Positions 46,363-56,898 of a stretch of 64,000 bases of DNA are shown here, one piece after another. The notes beneath the pieces were generated by a model. It had not been told where the DNA came from and did not search any database. It saw only the letters and a program-made list of their open reading frames with translations. The stretch comes from Blautia hansenii. GTDB taxonomy: Bacteria > Bacillota > Clostridia > Lachnospirales > Lachnospiraceae. Where the stretch lies: contig NZ_JAAITA010000004.1 in the NCBI RefSeq assembly GCF_013304445.1, positions 124,001 to 188,000 on the forward strand, written 5' to 3'. The translations under genes were made by a program, and so were the position numbers. Positions within the stretch are counted from its first letter, which is position 1, and each line of letters begins with the position of its first letter.

Positions 46363-46415
46363 TATCCTTGTAAAATGCAATTAAAAAATCTGATGTAAGG
46401 GAGGATTTTATTCCA

Positions 46416-46649
46416 ATGAAAACAGTTAAAATTTCACTCAATTCCATTGACAAGGTTAAATCCTTTGTAAATGAAATCACAAAATTTGATTATGATTTTG
46501 ATTTAGTATCCGGCAGATATGTCATCGACGCTAAATCCATCATGGGTATTTTTTCTTTAGATTTATCTAAGGCTATCGATTTAAACATTCATGCAACAGA
46601 CGCTGCTTTAGATGAAATCCTGGAAGTATTAAAACCATACTTAATCTAA
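46416..46649 (+). CDS. HPr-like protein without the active-site histidine
   Basis: 77-aa protein with the HPr fold. The region around Ser46 is kept (DAKSIMGIFSLDLSKAI), which in Firmicutes is the site of HPr kinase. The His15 region (HARPA in HPr) reads SIDKVKSFV, so it cannot pass phosphate in the PTS. This resembles the logic of Bacillus Crh, which acts only in carbon catabolite control with CcpA. GGGAGG precedes ATG 46416. It stands alone with a promoter and terminator of its own. Confidence 0.82.
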   Translation: MKTVKISLNSIDKVKSFVNEITKFDYDFDLVSGRYVIDAKSIMGIFSLDLSKAIDLNIHATDAALDEILEVLKPYLI

Positions 46650-46673
46650 TTTAAGTGCGTATTCATATTTTTT

Positions 46674-46708
46674 AAAAGACTGCTACTTTTGCAGCAGTCT
46701 TTTTTCTT
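46674..46708. terminator. Bidirectional terminator between HPr-like gene and thiI
   Basis: AAAAGACTGCT (46674-46684) pairs with AGCAGTCTTTT (46693-46703), an 8-nt loop, and T run on the right. Confidence 0.88.
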
Positions 46709-47885
46709 ATTCGCAGATAATGGTTTCTGCAGTTTCCACAGCCTCTTTCATCATCTCGTCGATTTTTTCCTGTAACTTTTCTTCAGAACGTTTAATTACC
46801 TGAAGATTCGGCTTTGTCACCGGATGTTTCGCCACAAAGATGGTACAGCAGTCTTCGTAAGGCAAAATAGAAGTCTCATAAGTATTGATTTTCAGCGCTA
46901 CGTCTACGATTTCCTGCTTGTCAAATCCGATAACCGGACGGAATACCGGCATGGTACACACTTCATTTGTTGCTGCCAGGCTGTGAATCGTCTGACTGGC
47001 CACCTGCCCAATACTTTCCCCTGTAATCAGCCCCAGACAACCGTCTTTCTTTGCAAACTCTTCGGCAATTTTCATCATGTAGCGGCGCATGATAATGGTC
47101 AGTTCCTCATGAGGACATTTATCGTAAATATACAGCTGTATGTCTGTAAAATTCACCACATGCAGGCGGATAGGACCGCTGTATCTGGCTACCAGTTTTG
47201 CTAAATCCACAACTTTCTGTTTGGCCCTCTCACTGGTGTACGGCGGCGCATGGAAGTATACCGCGTCGATTTTCACACCTCTTTTAGCAATCATATAGCC
47301 TGCCACAGGACTGTCAATACCGCCGGAAAGCAGCAGCATAGCGCTTCCGTTAGTTCCCAGAGGCATACCGCCCGGTCCCGGAATGTTTTCAGAATAGAGA
47401 TAGATTTTGCTTCGGATTTCCACATTGACAAACACGTCCGGTTTGTGTACATCCACTTTCATATTCGGGCAGGCGTCTAAAATTATGCCGCCAAGAGCGC
47501 TGCTGACTTCCATGGACTGCATGGGGTAGGTTTTCTTATTTCTTCTGGTATTTACCTTAAAGGTCAGTTCTTGATCTCCGTACAGTTTTTTCACATAAGC
47601 AGCGACTTCTTCGGACAATTTCTCAAAGCCTTCGTCTTCCAGTACAACAGCAGGACAAATGCTGAAAATACCAAATACCCTTTTTAAAGCTTCTATGGTT
47701 TCTTCATAGTCAAATGCACTTTCCGCATAGACGAAAATACGTCCCATTTCTTTTACAATACGGAATTTGCCTTCTACGTCTTTCAACTGATACTTTATCT
47801 GCTCTACCAGAGCGTCCTCAAAAATATAACGGTTTTTGCCCTTAATGGCAATCTCTGCATATTTAATCAAAAATGCTTTATACAT
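46707..47885 (-). CDS. thiI: tRNA 4-thiouridine synthase ThiI
   Basis: Makes 4-thiouridine at tRNA position 8; 392 aa. An N-terminal ferredoxin-like and THUMP domain is followed by the PP-loop LLLSGGIDSPVAGY. It lacks a C-terminal rhodanese domain, as in most Firmicutes, so it takes sulfur directly from the desulfurase encoded 17 bp upstream. The pair forms a dedicated sulfur-transfer unit. Confidence 0.95.
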   Translation of the reverse strand: MYKAFLIKYAEIAIKGKNRYIFEDALVEQIKYQLKDVEGKFRIVKEMGRIFVYAESAFDYEETIEALKRVFGIFSICPAVVLEDEGFEKLSEEVAAYVKKLYGDQELTFKVNTRRNKKTYPMQSMEVSSALGGIILDACPNMKVDVHKPDVFVNVEIRSKIYLYSENIPGPGGMPLGTNGSAMLLLSGGIDSPVAGYMIAKRGVKIDAVYFHAPPYTSERAKQKVVDLAKLVARYSGPIRLHVVNFTDIQLYIYDKCPHEELTIIMRRYMMKIAEEFAKKDGCLGLITGESIGQVASQTIHSLAATNEVCTMPVFRPVIGFDKQEIVDVALKINTYETSILPYEDCCTIFVAKHPVTKPNLQVIKRSEEKLQEKIDEMMKEAVETAETIICE

Positions 47886-47902
47886 AATCTTTTTCCTCTC
47901 TG

Positions 47903-49057
47903 TTATCTTCTGGCATATCTGCGCAGCATGGGAAGCACTTCTCTTAATACTTCCAGGGTATAAGCCAGTTCTTCTCTTGTGGTAAACTCACACAGACTGA
48001 AGCGAATGGCGGATTCCTTTCTCTCTGGCGACAGGCGCAAAGCCCCTAAAGAGGCACTTCCTGCCCGCTTGTGACTGGAGCAGGCGCTTCCCGCAGAAAC
48101 ATAAATCTGCCGGTCTTCCAGGGTATGGAGAAGCACCTCGCTCCGCACACCTAAAAAGCTGACATTTAAAATATGGGGCGCTCCCTTCTCCGGTTCCGGT
48201 CCGTTAATTTCTACTTGTTCCATTTTCTCCAGCTCTGCCGCAAGATATGTTTTCAGTTCTCTCATACGGGCGGTATCTGCTTCCAGATTCTCATAGATTT
48301 TCTTTGCCGCCACGCCAAGCCCTGCGATTCCCGGCACATTGTCGGTTCCGGAACGCATGCCTTTTTGCTGACCTCCGCCTAAAAGCAAAGGCTGGATTTT
48401 CGCCTTTTCATTTATATATAAAAAGCCGGCCCCCTTTGGCCCGTGAATCTTGTGTCCGCTGACAGCCAGCAAATCAATCCCCATTTTTTTCGGGTAAATT
48501 CTGTATTTTCCATATCCCTGCACTGCGTCTACATGATAAAGTGTTTTGGGATTTTTCTCATGAATGATTCTGCCGATTTCTTCCGCCGGTACTACGGCTC
48601 CCATTTCGTTGTTCACATACATGGTGGAAACCAGAATGGTGTCTTCCCGAATAGTCTCTGCCAGACGCTCAAGAAGCAGGTTTCCCTTCTCATCTACGGG
48701 AATCTCCGTAATCTCATAGCCCTGCTTTTCCAGCCAGGCCAAAGGCGCAGAAACCGCCGCATGTTCAAAGGGAGTGGTAATGATATGTTTTCCCTGCCTG
48801 CTGTTTGCCAAAGCGGTTCCTATGACTGCCCAGTTATCGGATTCCGTTCCTCCGGAAGTAAAGAAAATTTCTTTTTCCTGCACTTTTAATGTTTTTGCAA
48901 TTTCTTTTGCAGCCTGTTTTACATAATTCTCTGCCTCCACACCTTTTAAGTGCATAGCAGAAGGATTTCCATAATCCTCCAGCATGGTCTTTACCACAAT
49001 GTCTTTTACTTCTTCATAACATCTGGTGGTTGCCGAATTATCCAGATATGCTTCCAT
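47903..49057 (-). CDS. Cysteine desulfurase (NifS/IscS family)
   Basis: PLP enzyme, 384 aa, taking sulfur from cysteine. The PLP lysine is in AVSGHKIHGPKG and the catalytic cysteine in SAGSACSSHKR. Close coupling to thiI points to tRNA thiolation as its main job, as for Bacillus NifZ. It follows rsmE by 2 bp. Confidence 0.93.
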   Translation of the reverse strand: MEAYLDNSATTRCYEEVKDIVVKTMLEDYGNPSAMHLKGVEAENYVKQAAKEIAKTLKVQEKEIFFTSGGTESDNWAVIGTALANSRQGKHIITTPFEHAAVSAPLAWLEKQGYEITEIPVDEKGNLLLERLAETIREDTILVSTMYVNNEMGAVVPAEEIGRIIHEKNPKTLYHVDAVQGYGKYRIYPKKMGIDLLAVSGHKIHGPKGAGFLYINEKAKIQPLLLGGGQQKGMRSGTDNVPGIAGLGVAAKKIYENLEADTARMRELKTYLAAELEKMEQVEINGPEPEKGAPHILNVSFLGVRSEVLLHTLEDRQIYVSAGSACSSHKRAGSASLGALRLSPERKESAIRFSLCEFTTREELAYTLEVLREVLPMLRRYARR

Positions 49058-49059
49058 TT

Positions 49060-49800
49060 CTATTCCTCCAGTGCAAACATCAATACAGACAGCACTGCAA
49101 GTCCTGCTGTCTCTGTTCTTAAAATTCTTTTTCCCAGAGTGATAGCGCTGGCCTTTGCTTCCCGCACCGCCAGTTCCACCTCTGCTTCTTCAAATCCGCC
49201 TTCCGGACCGATAAAAATTCCCACGGACTGTCCTCTTTGGATGTTTTCTACAATCTCCTTGGTCCGGGCCATTCCCTTTGCAAGCTCATAAGGCAGAAGC
49301 ACCACATCCAGCTTTTTTGCATATTCCACAGCCTCCGGAAAGGTTTTCACCTCGGAAATCCGGGGAACATACATTCTTTTAGACTGCTTGGCAGCGCTTT
49401 CTGAAATTGCCTGCCATCTGGCAATCTTCTTCTCTTCTTTCTTTTTGTCCAGTTTTACCACTGCTCTTCTGGAAGCCACGGGAATCACTTCACAAACACC
49501 CAGTTCCACTGCCTTCTGTATGATAAACTCCATTTTATCACTTTTAGGAAGCCCCTGAAAGAGATAGAGTTTGGAGGACAGCTCGTATCCCGCCTCCTGA
49601 GCATACATAATATGTGCCAGAATTTCTTCTTCCTGCATATCTTCAATATAGCAGGTATATTCCGTATTTTCTCCGCTGCTGATGAATATTTCATCTCCCG
49701 GCTTCATGCGAAGCACATTTTTGATATGATTGACATCAGAGCCCTGAATACGAATTTCCTTTTCTCCCACCTGCCGGGGTTCCACAAAAAAACGATACAT
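49060..49800 (-). CDS. rsmE: 16S rRNA (uracil-1498-N3)-methyltransferase RsmE
   Basis: SPOUT-class methyltransferase, 246 aa. The N-terminal PUA-like part starts YRFFVEP, and the knot region contains GIFIGPEGGFEEAEV and TLGKRILRTETAGLAVLS. It lies 9 bp after prmA, another translation-apparatus methyltransferase gene. Confidence 0.95.
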   Translation of the reverse strand: MYRFFVEPRQVGEKEIRIQGSDVNHIKNVLRMKPGDEIFISSGENTEYTCYIEDMQEEEILAHIMYAQEAGYELSSKLYLFQGLPKSDKMEFIIQKAVELGVCEVIPVASRRAVVKLDKKKEEKKIARWQAISESAAKQSKRMYVPRISEVKTFPEAVEYAKKLDVVLLPYELAKGMARTKEIVENIQRGQSVGIFIGPEGGFEEAEVELAVREAKASAITLGKRILRTETAGLAVLSVLMFALEE

Positions 49801-49809
49801 AGATTTCTC

Positions 49810-50796
49810 CTAGTTCTTTCTGGCTGTCACAGACACCCACTCTCCCTGATAGGTCACTTCCAGCACTTCCAGTCCTGCAGCTTTCACCGCATTTACCACG
49901 GTTTCCTCTTTGTTGTCAATAATACCGGAAGTGATGTAGATACCGCCTTTTTTCATCTGATGGATAATTACCGGAGTCAGAGGCACTAATACATCGGCCA
50001 GGATATTGGCCACTACGATATCGTATTTTTCATATCCCACGGTATCCTGTACTTCCTTATCATCAATAATGTTTCCAATCATCATATCAAAAGCAGCCTC
50101 CGGAATGTCATTGGCTTCTTTGTTTTCTTCTACAGCCGGTACTGCGCAGGTATCCAAATCTGTACCAACCGCATGCTTCGCCCCCATTTTCAGGGCTGCA
50201 ATGGAAAGAATACCGCTTCCGGTTCCCACATCAAGAAGTTCTGTATCCTTTGTCACATACTTCTTTAACTGGCGGATACAAAGCTGTGTTGTTTCATGCA
50301 TACCTGTACCAAAAGCCGTTCCCGGGTCAATATGAATAATCATTCTGCCTTCATCCTCTTTCTTCACCTTTTCCCAGGAGGGAATAATCAGAATGTCATC
50401 TACATAAAACTGTTTAAAATACTGTTTCCAGTTGTTAATCCAGTCAATGTCTTCTGTCTCGTCGATTTCTATGGAACCTTCCCCGATATCCATGAAAGTT
50501 CTCAGGCTGTCCAGTTCTTCCTCCACGGCTTTTAAAATGTCCTCCTGAGCTGTCACTTCTCCATTCATCAAAAGTTCGCCGTCTTCTGTCTCTTCCACAA
50601 AGAAGCTCAGGTAAGCAATGCCGTCATCTTCCTGCATATCCGGAAGAATGTCCACAAACATCTGCTCTTTTTCCAGTGTGGTCAAAGGAACATGGTCTTC
50701 TATCTGAGCCCCTTCCAGTCCAATGTCATAAAGGGAACTGATAATCATATCCTCAGCCTCTGTTTTTGTTTTTATTCTGAATTTTTTCCACTTCAT
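49810..50796 (-). CDS. prmA: Ribosomal protein L11 methyltransferase PrmA
   Basis: Trimethylates ribosomal protein L11. The C-terminal SAM domain has LLDVGTGSGILSIAALKMGA and DIVVANILADVLVPL; the GTAFGTGMHETTQ substrate loop is typical. 328 aa from ATG 50796, which follows GAGGAGAGG; the frame runs upstream to 50934 without support. Confidence 0.95.
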   Translation of the reverse strand: MKWKKFRIKTKTEAEDMIISSLYDIGLEGAQIEDHVPLTTLEKEQMFVDILPDMQEDDGIAYLSFFVEETEDGELLMNGEVTAQEDILKAVEEELDSLRTFMDIGEGSIEIDETEDIDWINNWKQYFKQFYVDDILIIPSWEKVKKEDEGRMIIHIDPGTAFGTGMHETTQLCIRQLKKYVTKDTELLDVGTGSGILSIAALKMGAKHAVGTDLDTCAVPAVEENKEANDIPEAAFDMMIGNIIDDKEVQDTVGYEKYDIVVANILADVLVPLTPVIIHQMKKGGIYITSGIIDNKEETVVNAVKAAGLEVLEVTYQGEWVSVTARKN

Positions 50797-50831
50797 CGTT
50801 TCCTCTCCTCTATATAAACTATTTATATGTA

Positions 50832-51749
50832 TCAAACAAACAAAAACGTAATTGTAATTGTTACCACAGAAAGCAGGGTTGTCACAATAATACCTTCTGC
50901 AATTATCCGGGAATCCTTTCCGTATTGATTGCACAGCATGGCTGAAAGATTGCCTACCGGAAGGGCTGCCATAAGCACAATGGTGGCCCGCATGACAAAA
51001 TCCGGAAGCAGCGGCTTTAACAGCAGAGCCAGCAGTATGGGAAAGACTGCAAACCGCAAAAGGGTAAACAACATCAGCCTGGTATTTTTCAGTACGCTTT
51101 TCACCTTCATATCTGCCATGGAAATGCCGATAACCAGCATGGAAAGCAGGGTGCAGGCATTGCCGTAATAACCGGCTGCAGTTTCTACAGCCTCCGGAAG
51201 CTGTATGTCAAACCAATAGATGCAAAAAGCCGCCATACAAGCTATAAGTCCCGGACTTAACATATCCCGAAAAGAAGTTTTTACACCAGATGTTCCCTTT
51301 TTCAGCAGCATAACGCCAAAAGTATAAATATACACATTAAACAAAAAATTGAACACAATCACATATACCATGGATTCTGGCCCAATAATTGCCAACGCTA
51401 CCGGAATTCCGATAAATCCCAGATTGCCGAATACGGTCATGAGTATATAGGATACCCTTTCCTGCGCAGAAACTTTGAGTATTTTTACAAACAGCAGTCC
51501 CAAAACACTTAAAAACAGAAAAAAACAGATACCTATCATTCCCACAAATAACACACTGTCTCTGGATACAGACGATAAGTCTTCAAACATGCTGACAATA
51601 ATCAATCCCGGAGAACAGATATTGACAACCAGCGCAGACAAATCTTTGGAGGCATGTTCGGATATTATCTGCTTCCTGTACAGGACAAAACCTGTTAAAA
51701 TCAAAAGAAATATCAGCGCCATTTGCTGCAGCACTACTACTCCACTCAT
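50832..51749 (-). CDS. AEC family transporter (auxin efflux carrier fold)
   Basis: 305 aa with about ten hydrophobic segments. The crossover signature region of this family shows as FGNLGFIGIPVALAIIG and, in the second half, AALPVGNLSAML. Relatives carry malate, malonate or other organic anions. It lies between dnaJ and prmA, which are commonly neighbours in Firmicutes, so it looks like a later insertion into that pair. Confidence 0.87.
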   Translation of the reverse strand: MSGVVVLQQMALIFLLILTGFVLYRKQIISEHASKDLSALVVNICSPGLIIVSMFEDLSSVSRDSVLFVGMIGICFFLFLSVLGLLFVKILKVSAQERVSYILMTVFGNLGFIGIPVALAIIGPESMVYVIVFNFLFNVYIYTFGVMLLKKGTSGVKTSFRDMLSPGLIACMAAFCIYWFDIQLPEAVETAAGYYGNACTLLSMLVIGISMADMKVKSVLKNTRLMLFTLLRFAVFPILLALLLKPLLPDFVMRATIVLMAALPVGNLSAMLCNQYGKDSRIIAEGIIVTTLLSVVTITITFLFV

Positions 51750-51853
51750 AAATTCTCATTTTCTCCCTCTGTTTCTGTATGTTTCCCATACAGAAAACAC
51801 ATGATATTTATTATAGAGGAAAAAAATCCGAATTGCAATATGGAAAGCCATAG

Positions 51854-51898
51854 AAAAAGACTGCTGCCCGACAGGTTTTTCTGTCAAAACAGCAGTCT
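51854..51898 (-). terminator. Terminator of the hrcA-dnaJ operon
   Basis: Minus-strand AGACTGCT (51898-51891) pairs with AGCAGTCT (51865-51858), with an inner GACAG/CTGTC helix, then T run at 51858-51854. Confidence 0.8.
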
Positions 51899-51907
51899 GC
51901 TTCTTTC

Positions 51908-53068
51908 TTAATTATCAAACATATCTTTAATGTCCTGCTTCAGCTTTTCACCGAATTTTTTCTTTTTCTCGCCAGTAGAAGGGCGGTTTCCACAGGCTTC
52001 ATCAAATTTGCGCAAGGCCTCTTTGGCCTCTTCATTTAATTTGGTGGGAACCTGTACTACCAGAGTCACGTAGTGATCTCCTCTGACATTCTTATTTCTC
52101 AGAGAAGGTACACCCTTACCTTTCAGTCTTACTTTGGTATCCGTCTGCGTTCCCGGTTTCACATCATACATAACATCTCCGTCCACTGTACTGATGCGTA
52201 CCTCACCGCCTAAAGCCGCCTGAGCATACGTAATAGGCGCAGTCGAGAATATATTCATATCCTGTCTCTGGAAAATCGGATGGCGTGCCACAATAACCTC
52301 CACCATCAAATCCCCTCTCGGACCACCGTTTAATCCCGGTTCACCCTTATCCCGGATACGAATGCTCTGTCCATTGTCAATTCCTGCCGGAATGGTAACT
52401 TTAATCTTCTTACGGCTGGAAACAAATCCTGTACCGCGGCAATCTGTGCATTTTTCCTTTATCACCTTACCGGTTCCCTGGCACTCCGGACAAGTCTGCA
52501 CATTCTGGATAGTGCCAAACATGGACTGCTGGGTATAAACCACCTGTCCGGAACCGTGACACTTCGGACAGGTTTCCGGAGAAGTCCCCGGCTTTGCACC
52601 CGTTCCGTGGCAAGTATTACAGGCATCTTTTAAGTTTAAATCCAACTCTTTTTCACAGCCGAAAACAGCTTCCTCAAACGTAATATGCACGGCTGCACGG
52701 ACATTAGCCCCTTTCATCGGACCATTATTGGGGCGTCTTCTTCCGCCGCCACCGAACAAATCACCGAAAATATCGCCAAAAATATCACCCATGTCTGCGC
52801 CGCCAAAACCGCCAAAGCCTCCGGCACCGCCGCCGCCCTGTTCAAATGCCGCGTGACCGAATTGGTCATACTGCTGCCTCTTCTGCGGGTCGCTTAAAAC
52901 ACCATATGCCTCCGTTGCCTCTTTAAACTTTTTTTCCGCCTCTTTGTCTCCCGGATTCACATCCGGATGGTATTTTTTGGCAAGTTTACGATATGCACTT
53001 TTAATCGCAGAGTCATCTGCGCCCCGGTCTATGCCCAGGACTTCGTAGTAATCTCTCTTTTCTGCCAT
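51908..53068 (-). CDS. dnaJ: Chaperone DnaJ (Hsp40)
   Basis: Stimulates DnaK ATPase; 386 aa. The J domain carries HPD (KYHPDVNPG), then a Gly/Phe-rich linker, and four zinc-finger repeats ([32 protein letters not shown]). ATG 53068 was chosen over the frame start at 53107 for domain fit. Last gene of the hrcA-grpE-dnaK-dnaJ operon. Confidence 0.97.
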   Translation of the reverse strand: MAEKRDYYEVLGIDRGADDSAIKSAYRKLAKKYHPDVNPGDKEAEKKFKEATEAYGVLSDPQKRQQYDQFGHAAFEQGGGGAGGFGGFGGADMGDIFGDIFGDLFGGGGRRRPNNGPMKGANVRAAVHITFEEAVFGCEKELDLNLKDACNTCHGTGAKPGTSPETCPKCHGSGQVVYTQQSMFGTIQNVQTCPECQGTGKVIKEKCTDCRGTGFVSSRKKIKVTIPAGIDNGQSIRIRDKGEPGLNGGPRGDLMVEVIVARHPIFQRQDMNIFSTAPITYAQAALGGEVRISTVDGDVMYDVKPGTQTDTKVRLKGKGVPSLRNKNVRGDHYVTLVVQVPTKLNEEAKEALRKFDEACGNRPSTGEKKKKFGEKLKQDIKDMFDN

Positions 53069-53166
53069 TGGTTTTGTCCCTTTCTGTATATCGAAGCACA
53101 TAGACATGGGCTGCCCGAAAACACCCCATGTCTATGCCTTTACTGATTCACCTTATACACTGCAGA

Positions 53167-55044
53167 TTAAACTTCTCTGTAATCTCCGTCTACCACATCA
53201 TCGCCATACGCTTCATTAGAGGCACCGCCCTGTGCGCCTGCTCCCATGTCCGGACCAGCCTGTGCACCACCCTGTGCCTGAGCCTGTTCGTACATTTTTG
53301 CAAAAAGTTTCTGTGCGCTCTGCATCAGTTTTTCTTTTCCTGCTTTGATTTCTTCTACCTGTGCATCGGTAATTTCATCCACATTTGCACATTTAGCCAG
53401 AACATCTTTCAATGCATTCAGGTCAGCTTCTACTGCTGTCTTATCGTTTGCGTCAATCTTATCTCCGGCCTCTTCCATAGCTTTCTCTGTCTGGAATACC
53501 ATGGCATCTGCATCATTCTTTGTATCTACAGCATCTTTCCGCTTTTTGTCCTGTGCTTCGTATTCAGCAGCTTCTCTTACTGCTTTATCAATTTCGTCGT
53601 CAGACATATTAGAACCTGCTGTGATAGTGATGTGCTGTTCTTTTCCTGTTCCCAAATCTTTAGCGGATACATTTACAATACCATTTGCATCAATATCAAA
53701 GGTAACTTCAATCTGAGGAACACCTCTTCTTGCTGGCGGAATACCGTCCAGACGGAACTGTCCAAGAGATTTATTATCTCTGGCAAACTGTCTTTCACCC
53801 TGTACAACGTTGATATCAACGGCTGTCTGGTTATCTGCTGCTGTAGAGAAAATCTGGCTCTTCTTTGTAGGAATTGTTGTATTTCTCTCAATCAGTCTTG
53901 TCGCAATACCGCCCATGGTTTCAATAGACAGAGACAGCGGAGTAACGTCCAGAAGAAGGATATCTCCGGCACCTGCATCACCTGCAAGCTTACCGCCCTG
54001 TACAGATGCACCAAGTGCTACACATTCATCCGGGTTCAAAGTCTTGCTTGGTTCTTTGCCTGTCAGCTGTTTTACTTTATCCTGTACAGAAGGAATACGT
54101 GTAGAACCACCTACTAACAGTACCTGACCCAGTTCAGATGCGGAAAGTCCTGCATCCGACAAAGCGCGTTTTACCGGTTCTGCTGTTCTCTCCACTAAAT
54201 CGTGTGTTAATTCATCAAATTTGGCTCTTGTCAGGTTCATATCAAAGTGCAGCGGTCCGTTGGCATTCATGCTGATAAACGGAAGGTTGATATTGGTAGT
54301 TGTTGCAGAAGAAAGTTCTTTCTTTGCTTTTTCAGCAGCTTCTTTGATACGCTGCATAGCCATCTTATCTGCGGATAAGTCCACGCCTTCGTTTTTCTTG
54401 AATTCAGCAATCATGTAATCTGCAACTTTCTGGTCGAAGTCGTCACCACCAAGGCGGTTATCACCTGCTGTAGACAATACTTCAATGACACCATCACCGA
54501 TTTCAATGATAGAAACATCGAATGTACCGCCGCCTAAGTCGTATACCATGATTTTCTGCTCTTTTTCGTTATCCAGACCATAAGCCAGAGCTGCTGCTGT
54601 AGGCTCGTTGATAATACGTTTTACGTCAAGTCCTGCAATTTTACCTGCATCTTTTGTAGCCTGACGCTGAGCATCGTTGAAGTAAGCCGGAACTGTGATA
54701 ACAGCTTCTGTTACTTTCTCACCCAGATAGTTTTCTGCATCTGTTTTTAATTTCTGAAGAATCATTGCAGAAATCTCCTGTGGAGAATATTTTTTATCAT
54801 CAATCGCAACTCGATAATCGGTTCCCATATGTCTCTTAATAGAAGAGATTGTTTTGTCTGCATTGGTTACTGCCTGACGTTTTGCAGGTTCACCGACCAG
54901 TCTTTCTCCTGATTTTGTAAATGCTACTACGGAAGGTGTAGTTCTTGCTCCTTCTGCGTTTGCGATAACTACCGGCTGTCCGCCTTCCATAACACCTACA
55001 CAGCTGTTTGTCGTACCTAAGTCAATACCTATAATCTTTCCCAT
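53167..55044 (-). CDS. dnaK: Chaperone DnaK (Hsp70)
   Basis: ATP-dependent chaperone, 625 aa. [25 protein letters not shown] and [10 protein letters not shown] are the three Hsp70 signatures. The C-terminal tail is Gly/Ala/Gln-rich and ends in VVDGDYREV. Shorter than 640-aa proteobacterial forms, as is usual for Firmicutes, which lack an ATPase-domain insertion. Confidence 0.98.
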   Translation of the reverse strand: MGKIIGIDLGTTNSCVGVMEGGQPVVIANAEGARTTPSVVAFTKSGERLVGEPAKRQAVTNADKTISSIKRHMGTDYRVAIDDKKYSPQEISAMILQKLKTDAENYLGEKVTEAVITVPAYFNDAQRQATKDAGKIAGLDVKRIINEPTAAALAYGLDNEKEQKIMVYDLGGGTFDVSIIEIGDGVIEVLSTAGDNRLGGDDFDQKVADYMIAEFKKNEGVDLSADKMAMQRIKEAAEKAKKELSSATTTNINLPFISMNANGPLHFDMNLTRAKFDELTHDLVERTAEPVKRALSDAGLSASELGQVLLVGGSTRIPSVQDKVKQLTGKEPSKTLNPDECVALGASVQGGKLAGDAGAGDILLLDVTPLSLSIETMGGIATRLIERNTTIPTKKSQIFSTAADNQTAVDINVVQGERQFARDNKSLGQFRLDGIPPARRGVPQIEVTFDIDANGIVNVSAKDLGTGKEQHITITAGSNMSDDEIDKAVREAAEYEAQDKKRKDAVDTKNDADAMVFQTEKAMEEAGDKIDANDKTAVEADLNALKDVLAKCANVDEITDAQVEEIKAGKEKLMQSAQKLFAKMYEQAQAQGGAQAGPDMGAGAQGGASNEAYGDDVVDGDYREV

Positions 55045-55163
55045 GATAAATTCCTCCTAAATTTTTCTTCTATGATGGATTGTCTGTAATTTATAAGATA
55101 AAATCTTCCAGGATTGCTCCTGTGAGATGAATATCGCATAATTTTTTAACCGAATGTTTCAAG

Positions 55164-55775
55164 TTAATTTGCCACCTTAACCATGCTGTGGCGAATCACA
55201 GAATCTTTATACATATAACCCTTCTGGAATTCTTCTACAATCACATTTTCTCCGGCTTCTTCATCTTCTATATGCATGACCGCATTGTGAAAATCCGGGT
55301 TAAACTCCTGTCCCACCGCTTCTATTGTCTTTACGCCCATCTCATCAAAAGCCGTCATAAGTTGCTTATAAATTTGAGTCATTCCTGTAGCAACAGGATT
55401 TTCTTTTTCATTCTCCGGTATCATTGCTAAGCCTCTTTCGAAATTATCCACTACCGGAAGAATTTTTTCTACAATTTCTTTTGCACCTACCTGATACATG
55501 GAAGCTTTTTCTTTTTCTGTCCGTTTACGGAAATTGTCAAACTCTGCCATCTGGCGTTTTACCATATCGGTAAGTTCTTCTATCTTTTCATCTTTTTTAT
55601 CTTTTTTCTTTTTTCCGAAAAGACCTTTTTTCTCAGATGTTTTCTCTTCCTGTTCTGCTGCAGAATCTTCTGTTTCCTGGCTTTCTTCCTTGGAAACTGC
55701 CTCTTCTGCCAGATTCACATCATCCTCTTCCAGAATTTCTTCTGCTTCTTTACTGGAAATATTTCCTTCTTCCAT
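55164..55775 (-). CDS. grpE: Nucleotide exchange factor GrpE
   Basis: Co-chaperone of DnaK, 203 aa. A long acidic and coiled-coil N-terminus (about 1-90) is followed by RQMAEFDNFRKRTEKEK and the conserved HNAVMH core. ATG 55775 follows AAAGGAGTAT. Second gene of the operon. Confidence 0.95.
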   Translation of the reverse strand: MEEGNISSKEAEEILEEDDVNLAEEAVSKEESQETEDSAAEQEEKTSEKKGLFGKKKKDKKDEKIEELTDMVKRQMAEFDNFRKRTEKEKASMYQVGAKEIVEKILPVVDNFERGLAMIPENEKENPVATGMTQIYKQLMTAFDEMGVKTIEAVGQEFNPDFHNAVMHIEDEEAGENVIVEEFQKGYMYKDSVIRHSMVKVAN

Positions 55776-55823
55776 GGTATTATACTCCTTTTTTTCTTCT
55801 GACACGAATCTCATACCGCCTTT

Positions 55824-56876
55824 CTATGTTTTCTTAAATATATTGTCCAACTGATTTTTCAGCGTTTTCAGATTATCCATTACATTTTCATAATCCATCC
55901 GCTTCGGTCCTATAATTCCAATGGTTCCCTGCATGCCTTCGCCCAAATCATAGGTAGCGGTTACAACACTGCAGTCCTTCATGGTCTTCACGGGACTCTC
56001 ATTTCCAATGTATACCTGAATCCCCGTATTCTCACTGCCGTATTCACTTTCTGCAACATCCTTTACAAACTCTGCCAGCGCCTGTTTCTCTTCAAATGCG
56101 GAAATCAATTCACTTGCTTTTGAGGTATCTGCCAGTTCCGGATATTTGAAAATGTTGGTTGCTCCGCTGGTATAAATCTTCATGTCCTCTTCGTCCGGTG
56201 CAATGGCCTGCGCTACGGCATCAATGACACTGCTGATTACTGCACTGTGTATTCCTGCCTGCTCCTTTAATCTGGAAATCATAGCCAGATTAATTTCCTC
56301 AATAGAAAGCCCGTTTAACTGCGTATTCAACAGAAGATTCAGCTTGAGAACGGTCTCATCATCCATGGGCTCTGTCAAATCAATAATATGATTTTTCACC
56401 AGATTACCCTCTACGACCACCACCGTCAGCAGCTGGCTTTCGCCGACTCTGGAAAGCTGCAGGAATTTCAATTTATTCCGATGATAAGTGGGACTGGTAA
56501 TCATAGTAGCATAATTCGTGTTAGATGCCAGGACTTTGACTACCTGTTTCAAAACCTTTTCCATTTTGTCGGTTTTCTCAATCATCAGTTCCTTGATTTC
56601 TGCGGTTTCCTTTTCCTTTTCTTTCATGAGTTCGTCTACATAAAGGCGGTAACCCATATCCGAAGGAATCCTTCCGGCGGAGGTATAAGGTTGAATAATG
56701 TATCCCAGCTCCTCCAAATCTGACATTTCATTGCGGATAGTTGCGGAGCTAAGATTCAAATCCGTGTACTTGGAAATGGTCCTGGAGCCTACCGGTTCGC
56801 CGGTTTCCAAATAAGTCTGGATAATCGCTTTTAAAATTTTTCGTTTTCTTTCATCCAGTTCACTTATGACTTCCAT
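55824..56876 (-). CDS. hrcA: Heat-inducible repressor HrcA
   Basis: Represses heat-shock operons through CIRCE, 350 aa. The winged helix (DERKRKILKAIIQTYLETGEPVGSRTI and SSATIRNEMSDLEELGYI) and the sensor domain are intact. ATG 56876 follows GAAAGGAGC. It controls its own operon and groESL, both of which carry CIRCE in this window. Confidence 0.96.
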   Translation of the reverse strand: MEVISELDERKRKILKAIIQTYLETGEPVGSRTISKYTDLNLSSATIRNEMSDLEELGYIIQPYTSAGRIPSDMGYRLYVDELMKEKEKETAEIKELMIEKTDKMEKVLKQVVKVLASNTNYATMITSPTYHRNKLKFLQLSRVGESQLLTVVVVEGNLVKNHIIDLTEPMDDETVLKLNLLLNTQLNGLSIEEINLAMISRLKEQAGIHSAVISSVIDAVAQAIAPDEEDMKIYTSGATNIFKYPELADTSKASELISAFEEKQALAEFVKDVAESEYGSENTGIQVYIGNESPVKTMKDCSVVTATYDLGEGMQGTIGIIGPKRMDYENVMDNLKTLKNQLDNIFKKT

Positions 56877-56898
56877 CTTTTGCTCCTTTCTTTTGTTG

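Noticed and set aside
53128-54117. Plus-strand open frame (329 codons) opposite dnaK
   Set aside because: Cys/Phe-rich translation typical of antisense to a highly expressed gene; dnaK on the other strand is certain.
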